From Pseudarthrobacter sp. NIBRBAC000502772 (GTDB lineage Bacteria; Actinomycetota; Actinomycetes; Actinomycetales; Micrococcaceae), in the NCBI RefSeq assembly GCF_006517235.1, contig NZ_CP041188.1:2976001-3040000 (forward strand): a stretch of DNA of 64,000 bases. Reading direction: 5' to 3'. Made by a program: the position numbers and the translations under genes. Below the pieces are notes generated by a model. The model saw nothing but the letters and a program-made list of their open reading frames with translations, had not been told where the DNA came from and ran no database searches. This document shows positions 39,071 to 46,388 of this stretch, in pieces. Every line of letters begins with the position of its first letter. Position 1 is the first letter of the stretch.

Positions 39071-40252
39071 TCAGACCAGTGACGAGGCTGCCTCGGGCTG
39101 CACCGCCCGTTTTCCGGTGGCTGCCTGGCGCAGTTTCGTGAAGAGCCCGGTTTCCACCGTGAGTCCGGGGCCGAACGCCATGGAGCAGATACGTTCCTCG
39201 CCCTCCACCGGCGGCTGCTCCAGGATGTGCCTGAGGACAAACAGCACGGTGGCGCTGCTCATGTTGCCGTAGTCCCGCAAAGTATCCCGTGCCGGAACGA
39301 GTTGCTCGTCGGTGAGTTCAAGGCGCGTCTGGACCTTGTCAAGGATGCTCCGGCCGCCGGGGTGGATGGCCCAATGGCGGATGTCGCGGTAGGGGAGTCC
39401 GCGCAGCGAGGGATCCCGGGCCAGCAGCGGTGCCAGGGCGCCGACGATGTGATCGTCGATGATGTGGGGGACGTAGTTGCCCAGCACCATTTCGAAGCCG
39501 TGGTCGCCGATGTTCCAGGCCATGGATTCCTCGCCCACCGGAGTAAGGACGGTTTCGAAGTGGTCCAGTTGCATCAGCGCAGGTGCATCCGGATCGTTCC
39601 GGGCCGTAATGATGGCTGCCGCCGCGCCGTCGGCGAACAGCGCCGAACCCATGATGGTGTCGGGATCGTTCGAGGTCCGCACGTGCAGGGAGCACAGCTC
39701 GGCACAGACCACCAGGACAACGGCCTGCGGATCTGCTTCGCAGAACGACTTGGCGGCCCGCAGCGCCGGAAAGGCGGCATAGCAGCCCATGAATCCGAGG
39801 TGATAACGCTGGACCGCCGGGTCCAGTCCCAGCGCGCGGACGATCTTATAGTCAGGACCCGGGTTGAAGAATCCGGTGCAGGAGACGGTAATGACGTGGG
39901 TTATGTCAAGCAAGGACAGATCCGGGCAGGCGTCCACGGCAGCCCGGGCGGACTCGATGAAAAGTTTGGTGACCTCCCGGGCGAAGATCTCGTTGCGCAC
40001 CTTGGTAGTGGGGTTCAGGAGCAGGCCCGTGGCGGGATCAAAAAACTGCGGAGCGTCCGAACGGAACGCCATGGTCATTTCTTCGACGGCGGTATGGCGC
40101 GTATCGATGGCGGCTGAATCGAAGCAAGTACTCACCAGCCGCGAGCCCAGCCTGGTCAGGCCAGGCTGAGCTGCAAAAACGTCGCGGGCTTCGGTCTGGA
40201 CCAGCACGGTGGGCGGAACAGCAGTTTCGAGTGAACGCACGTAGACCGTCAT
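39071..40252 (-). CDS. Type III polyketide synthase (chalcone/stilbene synthase family)
   Basis: This 393-residue synthase condenses a starter acyl-CoA with malonyl-CoA units. The catalytic triad is present: Cys157 in GFMGCYAAFPALRAA, His297 in WAIHPGGRSIL, and Asn330 in YGNMSSAT. The C-terminal GPG loop reads FGPGLTVE. Bacterial enzymes next to a methyltransferase and FAD hydroxylase (srsABC type) make alkylresorcinols or alkylpyrones from long-chain fatty acids, and a phenolic lipid is the best guess. The ATG at 40252 is preferred; a GTG at 40273 is also possible, but neither has a strong ribosome-binding site. A 378-nt gap with a palindrome lies upstream. Confidence 0.93.
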   Translation of the reverse strand: MTVYVRSLETAVPPTVLVQTEARDVFAAQPGLTRLGSRLVSTCFDSAAIDTRHTAVEEMTMAFRSDAPQFFDPATGLLLNPTTKVRNEIFAREVTKLFIESARAAVDACPDLSLLDITHVITVSCTGFFNPGPDYKIVRALGLDPAVQRYHLGFMGCYAAFPALRAAKSFCEADPQAVVLVVCAELCSLHVRTSNDPDTIMGSALFADGAAAAIITARNDPDAPALMQLDHFETVLTPVGEESMAWNIGDHGFEMVLGNYVPHIIDDHIVGALAPLLARDPSLRGLPYRDIRHWAIHPGGRSILDKVQTRLELTDEQLVPARDTLRDYGNMSSATVLFVLRHILEQPPVEGEERICSMAFGPGLTVETGLFTKLRQAATGKRAVQPEAASSLV

Positions 40253-40630
40253 TGGTTCATTCTTGGCGAGCACAAGGGATTAGACAATGGCGACGTGCGG
40301 CAACATCAAACGGAAGCCCCGGAGTCGCCCGCTAAACGTCGGCCAAACGCAGGCCACTCTCCGCTCTCAGATGACGCCGATAATCTACATTATGTAAAGT
40401 AGTACTCTGCGGTGCCAGTAGAACTCTTTGTATTTCATCAAATAGATACGCGGCACCATCCCAAGCCCAGTAGTCCCATCCGGACCACGCCCCCGAATGC
40501 ACAATCCGGAGATGTTAACTGAACGGGATCCTATTCCTTTCGGGGGAAGCGGTACAGAGCAGCTTTGGACCTTGCAACGAGCCCTTTGTAGAGCGCCCGG
40601 CGCGCGGTGGTGGCGGAGCGGGAACAGTTC
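40253..40630. other. 378-bp intergenic region upstream of the PKS operon
   Basis: No gene is visible. The part near 40380-40450 is clearly AT-richer than the rest of the window and contains the palindrome at 40386-40396. The region would hold the PKS promoter on the minus strand. A tentative pair is CTGGCA-N18-CATAAT, with the CATAAT inside the palindrome. A short frame over 40531-40630 is discussed under rejected items. Confidence 0.55.
40386..40396. promoter_or_regulatory. Palindrome TACAT-T-ATGTA upstream of the PKS operon
   Basis: A perfect 11-bp palindrome about 135 nt before the PKS start, inside the AT-rich part of the gap. On the minus strand it contains CATAAT, a possible -10. Overlap of operator and -10 would suit a repressor. 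No regulator gene is adjacent. Confidence 0.4.
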
Positions 40631-41101
40631 CTAACCGTCGTAGGCCGTCTGAAGTGCGGCGATATCAAGCTTCTGCATCCCGAGCATGGCCTGCATTGCC
40701 CGCTGGGCATCCTCCGGATCCGGACCGCCAATCAGTGAGCCCAGGACCGACGGCACGATCTGCCAGGAGACGCCGAAACGGTCCTTCAACCACCCGCACT
40801 GGCTCTCCGCCCCACCGTCTGTCAGCGCCGACCAGTAGCGGTCCACTTCCGCCTGGTCGGAACAGTCGACCACAAGGGAGACGGCTTCCGTGAAATTGGC
40901 CGGCGCTCCCCCGTTGAGTGCCATGAGCTTTTGGCCTTCAATCTCAAACTCAACGGTGATGACCTGCCCGGCCTGACCGGGACCGCCCTCGCCGAACCGC
41001 GAGACGTCCAGAATCCTGTAGCCGCCGAAGACTGCCACATAGAACTCGGCGGCCTCTTCGGCCTGGTTCTCGAACCACAGGCATGTGGAAACCTTTTGCA
41101 T
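40631..41101 (-). CDS. VOC family protein (PhnB-like)
   Basis: This 156-residue protein of the glyoxalase/bleomycin-resistance fold starts MQKVSTCLWFENQAEEAAEFYVAVFG. It has the GGPGQAGQVITVEFEIEGQKLMALNGG core and the CGWLKDRFGVSWQIVPSVL segment, as in PhnB-like proteins. Its function is unknown. The AMQAMLGMQKLDIAALQTAYDG end matches this subgroup. The ATG at 41101 has AAGGAG upstream. It lies 16 nt after the other VOC gene, so the two form an operon. Confidence 0.85.
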   Translation of the reverse strand: MQKVSTCLWFENQAEEAAEFYVAVFGGYRILDVSRFGEGGPGQAGQVITVEFEIEGQKLMALNGGAPANFTEAVSLVVDCSDQAEVDRYWSALTDGGAESQCGWLKDRFGVSWQIVPSVLGSLIGGPDPEDAQRAMQAMLGMQKLDIAALQTAYDG

Positions 41102-41117
41102 GGTTGCTCCTTTCCGG

Positions 41118-41513
41118 TTAGTGCGGGGCCGCATCCGGCACAACGGCCGGTGGATGCCGGCTGACCAGCCCCACCGTGTTCCCTTCCGAGTCACGGATGA
41201 AGGCCATCCACTCATCGGTTCCTGCCGGACCCAGGGTGGCGTCGCCATGGTGGAAGATCACCTGCGGCAGCGCAACTACCTCCACTCCCCTGCCCTGCAG
41301 GGCGCCGATGCTGGTCCGGACGTCCTCCACCTCCAGATAGAGGACCGACGACGGTGCGCCGCGCTCCAGCAGGAGCCGGACGCCGTCCAGATCGAAAAAC
41401 AGGAGTCCCGGCGGGTCGTAGACCGCCGCTGGCTGCATCCCGAGCAGCTGTGAATAGAACTCCGCGGCCCGCTGGAGGTCGTGTGCCTGCTGGGCCACCT
41501 GGATCAGGCGCAC
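41118..41513 (-). CDS. VOC family protein (glyoxalase-like)
   Basis: This 131-residue protein (VRLIQVAQQAHDLQRAAEFYSQLLG at the start) has the paired beta-alpha-beta units of the VOC fold, with GLLFFDLDGVRLLLERG, LYLEVEDVRTSIGALQGRGVEV and WMAFIRDSEGNTVGLVS. The late Glu in DSEGN is a typical metal ligand, so it may bind a divalent metal. No substrate is evident. The GTG at 41513 follows GGGAGG. It is the first gene of a two-gene operon with the PhnB-like gene and diverges from the DUF3054 gene. Confidence 0.82.
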   Translation of the reverse strand: MRLIQVAQQAHDLQRAAEFYSQLLGMQPAAVYDPPGLLFFDLDGVRLLLERGAPSSVLYLEVEDVRTSIGALQGRGVEVVALPQVIFHHGDATLGPAGTDEWMAFIRDSEGNTVGLVSRHPPAVVPDAAPH

Positions 41514-41627
41514 TGTGCCTCCCGCTTGATAAGCACCGCTGTTGTCCCACCCATCTTCCTTAATCCCCCCGTAGCAGGGCAAGCATCAGGACCGGGCCGC
41601 CGCCGTCGCCGGGTTAGGCTCGAAGCC

Positions 41628-42023
41628 ATGACCTGGACCCAGCAGCAATCCGTAACCGGCGGCAGGCGCGCCATCACCGCCGCGGCACTGTCCGACGCCG
41701 TCCTCATCCTTGTTTTCGCAGCCATCGGCAGGGACGCCCACCAGCGCGGCGACATCGTCACCGGCGTGTTCCTCACTGCGTGGCCGTTCCTGGCCGGGGC
41801 CGCCATCGCCTGGCTTGCGTGGCGGGCGTGGCGGCGTCCGCTGTCCATGGCAACCGGCGTCGTGGTCTGGCTTGGCGCCGTGGCCGGCGGCATGATCCTG
41901 AGGGCGCTGACGGGACAGAGCGTAGTACTGGCCTTCGTGGTTGTTGCGCTCTTGAGCCTGGGGTTGTTCCTGGTGGGCTACCGGGCACTTCTTGCACTGG
42001 TACGCAGGCTTAGAAAGTCGTGA
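41628..42023 (+). CDS. DUF3054 family membrane protein
   Basis: This 131-residue protein has four hydrophobic helices (about residues 21-36, 46-65, 73-91, 100-122), joined by short loops, with AALSDAVLILVFAAIGRDAHQRG, a signature of DUF3054. The ending VRRLRKS is basic. The function is unknown, and the topology points to a small inner-membrane protein. The ATG at 41628 lies 7 nt after TAGGCT (41615-41620), so the mRNA is probably leaderless. Confidence 0.82.
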   Translation: MTWTQQQSVTGGRRAITAAALSDAVLILVFAAIGRDAHQRGDIVTGVFLTAWPFLAGAAIAWLAWRAWRRPLSMATGVVVWLGAVAGGMILRALTGQSVVLAFVVVALLSLGLFLVGYRALLALVRRLRKS

Positions 42024-42143
42024 AGGCGCCGCCGGCCACGCGGCCGGGGCACGCCTGATGGACACGGCCCATGTAATAGGCTGGCATCACCAAAGAGTCT
42101 TGCCGGGCACAGCTACGGCCAACAGATCCGGAAGGATTGAACA

Positions 42144-42425
42144 GTGATCACCGCATTCGTTCTGATCAAGACCGACGCCGCGCGCATCCCGGAAACCGCC
42201 GAGGAAATTTCCGCGATCCCAGGCATCAGCGAGGTCTATTCCGTAACAGGCGAATGGGACCTCATCGCCGTTGCCCGCGTCGCCCGGCACGAGGACCTGG
42301 CTGACGTCATTGCCGACAAGCTGTCAAAGGTGCCCGCGGTGGTTCACACCACGACACACATTGCCTTCCGCGCCTACTCGCAACACGATCTCGACGCGGC
42401 GTTCGCTCTCGGCTTCGAACAGTAG
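42144..42425 (+). CDS. Stand-alone Lrp/AsnC ligand-binding (RAM) domain protein
   Basis: This 93-residue protein is only the RAM half of an Lrp/AsnC regulator: ITAFVLIKTDAARIPETAEEISAIPGISEVYSVTGEWDLIAVARVARHEDLADVIADKL in outline, ending HTTTHIAFRAYSQHDLDAAF. The DNA-binding helix-turn-helix is absent. Such proteins can still bind amino acids and form decamers. In other species they regulate through partners or act as sensors. The GTG at 42144 follows GGAAGG. A strong terminator follows 15 nt after the stop. trpD converges on it, which might hint at amino-acid metabolism, but that is weak. Confidence 0.87.
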   Translation: MITAFVLIKTDAARIPETAEEISAIPGISEVYSVTGEWDLIAVARVARHEDLADVIADKLSKVPAVVHTTTHIAFRAYSQHDLDAAFALGFEQ

Positions 42426-42439
42426 GACCACTTCCCCTG

Positions 42440-42483
42440 AAAAGGACGCGGGCCCGGCTTTACAGCCGGGCCCGCGTCCTTTT
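42440..42483. terminator. Bidirectional terminator between the RAM gene and trpD
   Basis: AAAAGGACGCGGGCCCGGCT pairs with AGCCGGGCCCGCGTCCTTTT around a 4-nt loop, with A and T runs on either side. It lies between converging genes, 12 nt from the trpD stop. Confidence 0.9.
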
Positions 42484-42495
42484 CGTGTGTACGGG

Positions 42496-43554
42496 TCAAG
42501 GCCGCGTCAGCGAAACCCACTTATCGAGGACCGCAGCGGCAGCACCGCTATCAATCGACTCCGCGGCCCGGCCAAGCGCCGAACGCATACGCTCCAGGAA
42601 CGGGTCCTCGGACGATTCATCAAAGGCCACCAGCCCAGCGGCCGCGTTCAGCAGCACAGCATCCCGGGCTGCACCGGTCTTGCCGGCCAGGACATCACGT
42701 ACGACGGCGGCATTCGCCTGCGCGTCCCCGCCACGGAGGTCCTCCACAGTCGCGGGACGGATGCCAAGCCCGGCCGGCTCAAAATTCAGCTCCGAGACAG
42801 CGCCGTCGCGGATTTCCCAGACGGTGGAGGGACCCGTTGTAGTCAGTTCGTCCAGTCCGTCATTGCCGCGGAAAACCAGGCCGCGGCTGCCCCGCTTCGC
42901 CAGGACACCGGCAACCAGCGGGGCCATACGGGCATTCGCCACTCCCACGGCTGAGGCCTGGACAAGAGCCGGGTTGGTCAGAGGTCCAAGGAAATTAAAG
43001 GCTGTGGGGATGGCGAGCTCCCGGCGGGGCACGGCGGTGTGACGGAAAGACGGGTGGAACACCTGCGCGAAGCAGAAAGTGATTCCAGCCTCCCCCGCGT
43101 TGCGTGCCACCTGGGCCACCGGGAGGTCGAGCCTGACCCCCAGCGCTTCAAGCACGTCAGCCGAGCCGGAGGACGAAGACGCTGCACGGTTGCCGTGCTT
43201 GACGACCTTCGCTCCGGCGCCCGCAGCAACGAGGGCGGACATGGTGGAAATGTTGACGGTATTGAGCTGGTCCCCGCCGGTACCAACGATGTCCAGCTTC
43301 TGACCGGGGATATCGATGGGTGTTGCATGGCGCAGCATCGCGTCCACCAGACCCGAGATTTCGTCCACGGTTTCGCCCTTGGCACTGAGGGCAACCAGGA
43401 ATCCGGCGATCTGCGCGGGGGTGGCCTCCCCGGACATGATTCTGTCCATAGCCCACGCGGTATTGTCCGCAGTGAGGTCAGTACCGTTGATAAGAGCCGA
43501 GATGAGCCGCGGCCAGGTGTTGCTGTCCGCCGGGGCGGTTGCCTGAGAAGTCAC
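42496..43554 (-). CDS. trpD: Anthranilate phosphoribosyltransferase
   Basis: TrpD joins anthranilate with PRPP in tryptophan synthesis. The 352-residue protein has the helical N-terminal domain (about 1-80), GTGGD (91-95) and [15 protein letters not shown] (119-133) for PRPP and metal binding. [39 protein letters not shown] is present in outline at about 160-200, and GNDGLDEL near 260. No other trp gene is adjacent. The GTG at 43554 lies 6 nt after TAGCAT (43566-43561), so a leaderless transcript is likely. No leader peptide is visible. It diverges from ctaE. Confidence 0.95.
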   Translation of the reverse strand: MTSQATAPADSNTWPRLISALINGTDLTADNTAWAMDRIMSGEATPAQIAGFLVALSAKGETVDEISGLVDAMLRHATPIDIPGQKLDIVGTGGDQLNTVNISTMSALVAAGAGAKVVKHGNRAASSSSGSADVLEALGVRLDLPVAQVARNAGEAGITFCFAQVFHPSFRHTAVPRRELAIPTAFNFLGPLTNPALVQASAVGVANARMAPLVAGVLAKRGSRGLVFRGNDGLDELTTTGPSTVWEIRDGAVSELNFEPAGLGIRPATVEDLRGGDAQANAAVVRDVLAGKTGAARDAVLLNAAAGLVAFDESSEDPFLERMRSALGRAAESIDSGAAAAVLDKWVSLTRP

Positions 43555-43665
43555 CTTCTGATGCTATCGAGCCACCTCGGACCTGACCAATGTGAACGTC
43601 GCCGGGAACTTTTCATAGTGATTTCGCGTCTTTGTAGAAAAAGTCCCCCGAAAAGGCGGTTCGCG

Positions 43666-43701
43666 TTGGGAACTACGGACTTTTATAGACATAATGTCTA
43701 T
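43666..43701 (+). promoter_or_regulatory. ctaE promoter with palindrome over the -10
   Basis: TTGGGA (43666-43671) and CATAAT (43690-43695) are separated by 18 nt, and the GTG of ctaE is 6 nt after CATAAT, so transcription should start at the start codon. A perfect 17-bp palindrome, ATAGACAT-A-ATGTCTAT (43685-43701), covers the -10 and ends directly at the GTG. A protein bound there would block initiation. Confidence 0.6.
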
Positions 43702-44340
43702 GTGACATCTGCGACCCATGCCCCCAGTACCCCGGCGCACCCCACGCTGAACCGCCCCAATATGGTTTCTGTCGGAACCGTAGTTTGGCTGTCCAGTGAG
43801 TTGATGTTCTTCGCCGGTCTCTTCGCCATGTACTTCACGCTGCGCTCCACGAGCGGTCAGATGTGGGCGGAAGAGACAGCAAAGCTCAACTTCCCCTTTG
43901 CGCTCGTCAACACGATCGTCCTTGTGGCCAGTTCCTTTACTTGCCAGATGGGCGTCTTCGCCGCCGAACGGCTGCAGCCTCGCAAGACAGGCGGCCCGTT
44001 CCAGTTCTCCCGCTGGGGCATGAATGAATGGTTCACGCTGACCTTCATCATGGGTGCGTTCTTCGTCGCCGGCCAGGCAACTGAATACGCGATGCTTGTT
44101 TCCGAACACGTTTCGCTCTCATCCAACGCCTACGGCTCATCGTTCTATATCACCACCGGTTTCCATGGTCTGCACGTAATCGGCGGCCTCGTTGCCTTCC
44201 TCTTCATCATCGGACGCTCGTTCGCAGCAAAGAAGTTCGGCCACTTCGAAGCAACCTCCGCGATCGTCACGTCTTACTACTGGCACTTTGTGGACGTTGT
44301 CTGGATCGGCCTCTTCCTGGTCATCTACGTACTGAAGTAG
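43702..44340 (+). CDS. ctaE: Cytochrome c oxidase subunit III
   Basis: This subunit supports the catalytic core of aa3 oxidase. The 212-residue protein has five hydrophobic helices and lacks the first two helices of longer COX3, as typical in actinobacteria. Signatures are [50 protein letters not shown], and the ending [21 protein letters not shown]. The GTG at 43702 is chosen because the promoter leads directly to it and the upstream frame is implausible. qcrC follows 87 nt later, so ctaE-qcrC-qcrA-qcrB form one transcript. Confidence 0.95.
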   Translation: MTSATHAPSTPAHPTLNRPNMVSVGTVVWLSSELMFFAGLFAMYFTLRSTSGQMWAEETAKLNFPFALVNTIVLVASSFTCQMGVFAAERLQPRKTGGPFQFSRWGMNEWFTLTFIMGAFFVAGQATEYAMLVSEHVSLSSNAYGSSFYITTGFHGLHVIGGLVAFLFIIGRSFAAKKFGHFEATSAIVTSYYWHFVDVVWIGLFLVIYVLK

Positions 44341-44427
44341 TCAAGCTTTGATTCCTTTTCTACAAGAGGCAGAATTTCAAGAAGCGGCTCACGGAGCCGG
44401 CGCACGATCGAATAAAGGAACCACCAC

Positions 44428-45216
44428 GTGAAGGCTCTCTCGCAAAAGCGGCGTCACCCACTCGCAGTAATCGCGCTGCTACTGATGGGACTCCTCGTCA
44501 CTGGTGGGCTGTATGCCGTTGCCACCACCGTCAACGAGGCCAAGGCATCCACCACCAGCTTCAGCGCCAATGACACCGCCGAGGGCGAAAAGCTCTTTGA
44601 GGCTAACTGCGCCACCTGCCACGGCATGGGCGCGAGCGGCAGCCAGGATGGCCCCTCGCTGGTCGGCGTCGGTGCTGCGTCCGTTGATTTCCAGGTCGGT
44701 ACCGGCCGGATGCCCATGCAGATGAACGGTCCCCAGGCGTACAAAAAGCCGGCCCAGTTCAACGATGCCCAGACTCATCAGCTTGCAGCCTACGTGGCTT
44801 CCCTGGGAGCCGGCCCGGCAATTCCTGAAGAACACCTGCTTGATGAGCAGGGTGACGCCGCCAAGGGTGGCGAGCTCTTCCGCGTGAACTGCGCGATGTG
44901 CCACAACGCAGCAGCAGCCGGCGGTGCACTCACCCGTGGCAAGTTCGCTCCCGCCCTTGCCGATGTCTCGGGCAAGCACATCTACGAAGCGATGGTCACC
45001 GGACCGCAGAACATGCCCGTCTTCAGTGACGCAAACGTCACCCCCGAGGGCAAGCGCGACATCGTCACGTTCCTGAAGCAGATCGAGGCCAACGGCTCCC
45101 CCGGTGGCGCTGACCTCGGGGCCCTGGGCCCGGTCGCCGAAGGACTCTTCGTCTGGGTTGCAGGCCTGGGCGTCATCATCGCGTTCACCATCTGGCTTAC
45201 TTCCCGGACGTCTTAG
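44428..45216 (+). CDS. qcrC: Menaquinol-cytochrome c reductase, dihaem cytochrome c subunit
   Basis: QcrC carries electrons from the Rieske protein directly to the aa3 oxidase in the actinobacterial supercomplex, replacing a soluble cytochrome c. The 262-residue protein has an N-terminal membrane anchor (about 12-33), two haem c sites (CATCHG, Cys61-His65, and CAMCHN, Cys155-His159), and a C-terminal membrane helix (about 235-258). The methionine ligands should be in RMPMQMNG and NMPVFSD. The GTG at 44428 is preceded by AAAGGAACC. qcrA starts 101 nt downstream. Confidence 0.96.
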   Translation: MKALSQKRRHPLAVIALLLMGLLVTGGLYAVATTVNEAKASTTSFSANDTAEGEKLFEANCATCHGMGASGSQDGPSLVGVGAASVDFQVGTGRMPMQMNGPQAYKKPAQFNDAQTHQLAAYVASLGAGPAIPEEHLLDEQGDAAKGGELFRVNCAMCHNAAAAGGALTRGKFAPALADVSGKHIYEAMVTGPQNMPVFSDANVTPEGKRDIVTFLKQIEANGSPGGADLGALGPVAEGLFVWVAGLGVIIAFTIWLTSRTS

Positions 45217-45317
45217 GCGCAACGGGAAACTTAAGAACTTCTGCTGCCCAGTCAGCAGTTTGAAATTGAAAACTATAACCCGGCAGACGCCGGGACGAGA
45301 GAAGGATGAGGCGAATT

Positions 45318-46388
45318 ATGGGCAACCATAGTGACGGCAGTCCGAACCCCTCGGGCACCGTAGCTACGGCTGGTCAGAATGAGGTGGAGAAGTTCCAGGA
45401 TCCTGGAATTCCCCCGCACCGTTTGCGCCTGGCCGACACGGACCCGAAGGCCGCAAAGCGTGCAGAACGGCAGGTCGCCGTGCTTTTCGGCGCGTCAGTT
45501 GTCGGCACCCTGATCTTCCTGGTGGCGTACTTCGCCATTGACTTGGGCGAGGGCACGAGCATCGCCACGATCCGGCTGCAGAACGCCCTGCTGGGCGTTG
45601 GCACCGCGTTTGCGATGCTCGGCATCGGCACCGGTATTGTGCACTGGGCCAAGGCCCTGATGCCGGACCATGAAGTCTCCGAAGAACGCCATCCCATCCG
45701 CACGGAAGAAGACCGCCTGGCGGCAGTCCGGATCGTGGATGACATCGTGGAAGAGACCGGCATCAAGCGCCGCCCGCTCATCCGCAACACGCTGCTCGGT
45801 GCTATGGCCCTGGCCCCGCTTCCCGCGATTGCGGTTTTCGGTGACCTTGGCCCCCGCCCCGACCGGGCGCTGTCCCACACTATGTGGGCACCGCAGGAGG
45901 GCAAGCTCAAGCGCCTCACCCGCGACCCCGACGGCACACCTATCAAGGCCTCTGACGTCACCATCGGTTCGGCCTTCCACGTGATTCCTGAGGGCCTGAA
46001 CGAACTGCATGAAGGCAAGCTCAACGAAAAGGCCAAGGCAGTTGTCCTGCTGATGCGCCTGGATCCGGCCTCGCTGAACCCGTCGGCGGGCCGCGAAGAC
46101 TGGAGCTACAACGGAATCGTTGCCTACTCCAAGATCTGCACCCACGTCGGTTGCCCCGTTGCTCTGTACGAGCAGCAGACGCACCACCTGCTGTGCCCGT
46201 GCCACCAGTCCACCTTTGACCTCACGAACGAGTGCAAGGTGATCTTTGGCCCGGCCAGCCGGCCCCTCCCCCAGCTGCCGATTGCAGTGGACGCCGAGGG
46301 CTACCTGGTCGCAACCAGCGACTTCAATGAACCTGTAGGACCGAGTTACTGGGAGCGTGATGAGCATGAGCGCAGCATCAAGAGCTGA
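45318..46388 (+). CDS. qcrA: Menaquinol-cytochrome c reductase, Rieske iron-sulfur subunit
   Basis: This subunit takes electrons from menaquinol by a 2Fe-2S cluster. The 356-residue protein has three hydrophobic helices (about 53-72, 90-110, 156-176), more than the single helix of classical Rieske proteins, as usual in actinobacteria. The cluster motifs are CTHVGC (Cys274, His276, Cys279) and CPCHQS (Cys293, Cys295, His296). The two disulfide cysteines are Cys279 and Cys295. I chose the ATG at 45318. An ATG at 45306 is too close to the purine stretch. Its end overlaps the qcrB start by 29 nt. Confidence 0.95.
   Translation: MGNHSDGSPNPSGTVATAGQNEVEKFQDPGIPPHRLRLADTDPKAAKRAERQVAVLFGASVVGTLIFLVAYFAIDLGEGTSIATIRLQNALLGVGTAFAMLGIGTGIVHWAKALMPDHEVSEERHPIRTEEDRLAAVRIVDDIVEETGIKRRPLIRNTLLGAMALAPLPAIAVFGDLGPRPDRALSHTMWAPQEGKLKRLTRDPDGTPIKASDVTIGSAFHVIPEGLNELHEGKLNEKAKAVVLLMRLDPASLNPSAGREDWSYNGIVAYSKICTHVGCPVALYEQQTHHLLCPCHQSTFDLTNECKVIFGPASRPLPQLPIAVDAEGYLVATSDFNEPVGPSYWERDEHERSIKS

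Noticed and set aside
40531..40731. Short minus-strand frame overlapping the end of the PhnB-like gene
   Set aside because: Very basic composition, no ribosome-binding site, and two thirds lie in a shadow frame.
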